A stretch of DNA of 5,600 nucleotides, taken from positions 1 to 5,600 of the forward strand of contig JAQVVK010000136.1 of assembly GCA_028698975.1 (NCBI GenBank). The letters are read 5' to 3'. The position numbers and the translations under genes are program-made. Shown here in pieces: positions 5,532 through 5,600 of the stretch; the stretch's first letter is position 1; each line of letters opens with the position of its first letter. The DNA is from Victivallaceae bacterium (lineage in GTDB: Bacteria > Verrucomicrobiota > Lentisphaeria > Victivallales > Victivallaceae). The notes beneath the pieces were generated by a model. The model was not told the DNA's origin. It saw nothing but the letters and a program-made list of their open reading frames with translations, and searched no databases.

Positions 5532-5600
5532 ATTGATTTATCGGTGCATTTCGGCATGGGGTCGGTTTGCACGATCGCAATAACGCAAAAAAACAACAAC

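Larger units (their letters stand above)
5390..5600. other. Intergenic region without a convincing gene
   Basis: I see no supported coding sequence in these 211 bases. They hold an imperfect hairpin at 5419-5454, a promoter-like pair at 5504-5531 and a probable 5' leader running off the window. A frame opening with ATG at 5556 stays open for 15 codons to the edge but has no Shine-Dalgarno. Confidence 0.6.

Noticed and set aside
5556..5600. Start of a coding sequence with ATG at 5556, open to the window end
   Set aside because: No Shine-Dalgarno precedes it, and 15 codons reading MGSVCTIAITQKNNN give no family signal.

Overview
The window looks like ordinary bacterial chromosome, dense and moderately GC-rich, with AT-rich intergenic gaps, sigma70-type promoters and Shine-Dalgarno sites. 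No mobile element, tRNA, rRNA, CRISPR array or phage gene is visible. Which bacterium it comes from cannot be settled from the sequence. The NrdR, the lipoprotein, the PHP protein and the Sel1 protein are compatible with a Gram-negative bacterium. My weak guess is the Lentisphaerae/PVC neighbourhood, based only on the general look of the PHP protein and the gene mix.

Layout, reading the minus strand from right to left. rpsO (ribosomal protein S15, 4478-4747) has its own promoter (4840-4868), a leader of about 86 nt that can fold, and a strong intrinsic terminator (4425-4461). A fresh promoter (4365-4393) then drives a tightly packed five-gene run: tyrS (3048-4331), a lipoprotein of unknown function (1969-3024), nrdR (1521-1967), a PHP-domain metal-dependent phosphoesterase (277-1524) and the 5' part of rlmI (1-280, cut by the window edge). 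The junctions are 23 nt, 1 nt, and two ATGA overlaps, so these are very probably one operon with translational coupling.

On the plus strand, diverging from rpsO across a 219 bp gap, lies one small secreted Sel1-repeat protein (4967-5389). It is followed by about 210 bp without a convincing gene. That stretch holds an imperfect hairpin and a good promoter (5504-5531) pointing out of the window.

Functionally, the operon combines translation (TyrS charging, RlmI 23S rRNA methylation) with dNTP-supply control (NrdR) and two genes of unknown substrate. I see no clear new multi-gene system. The best leads are the unrecognised lipoprotein, the PHP protein coupled to nrdR and rlmI, and the possible S15-responsive leader of rpsO.
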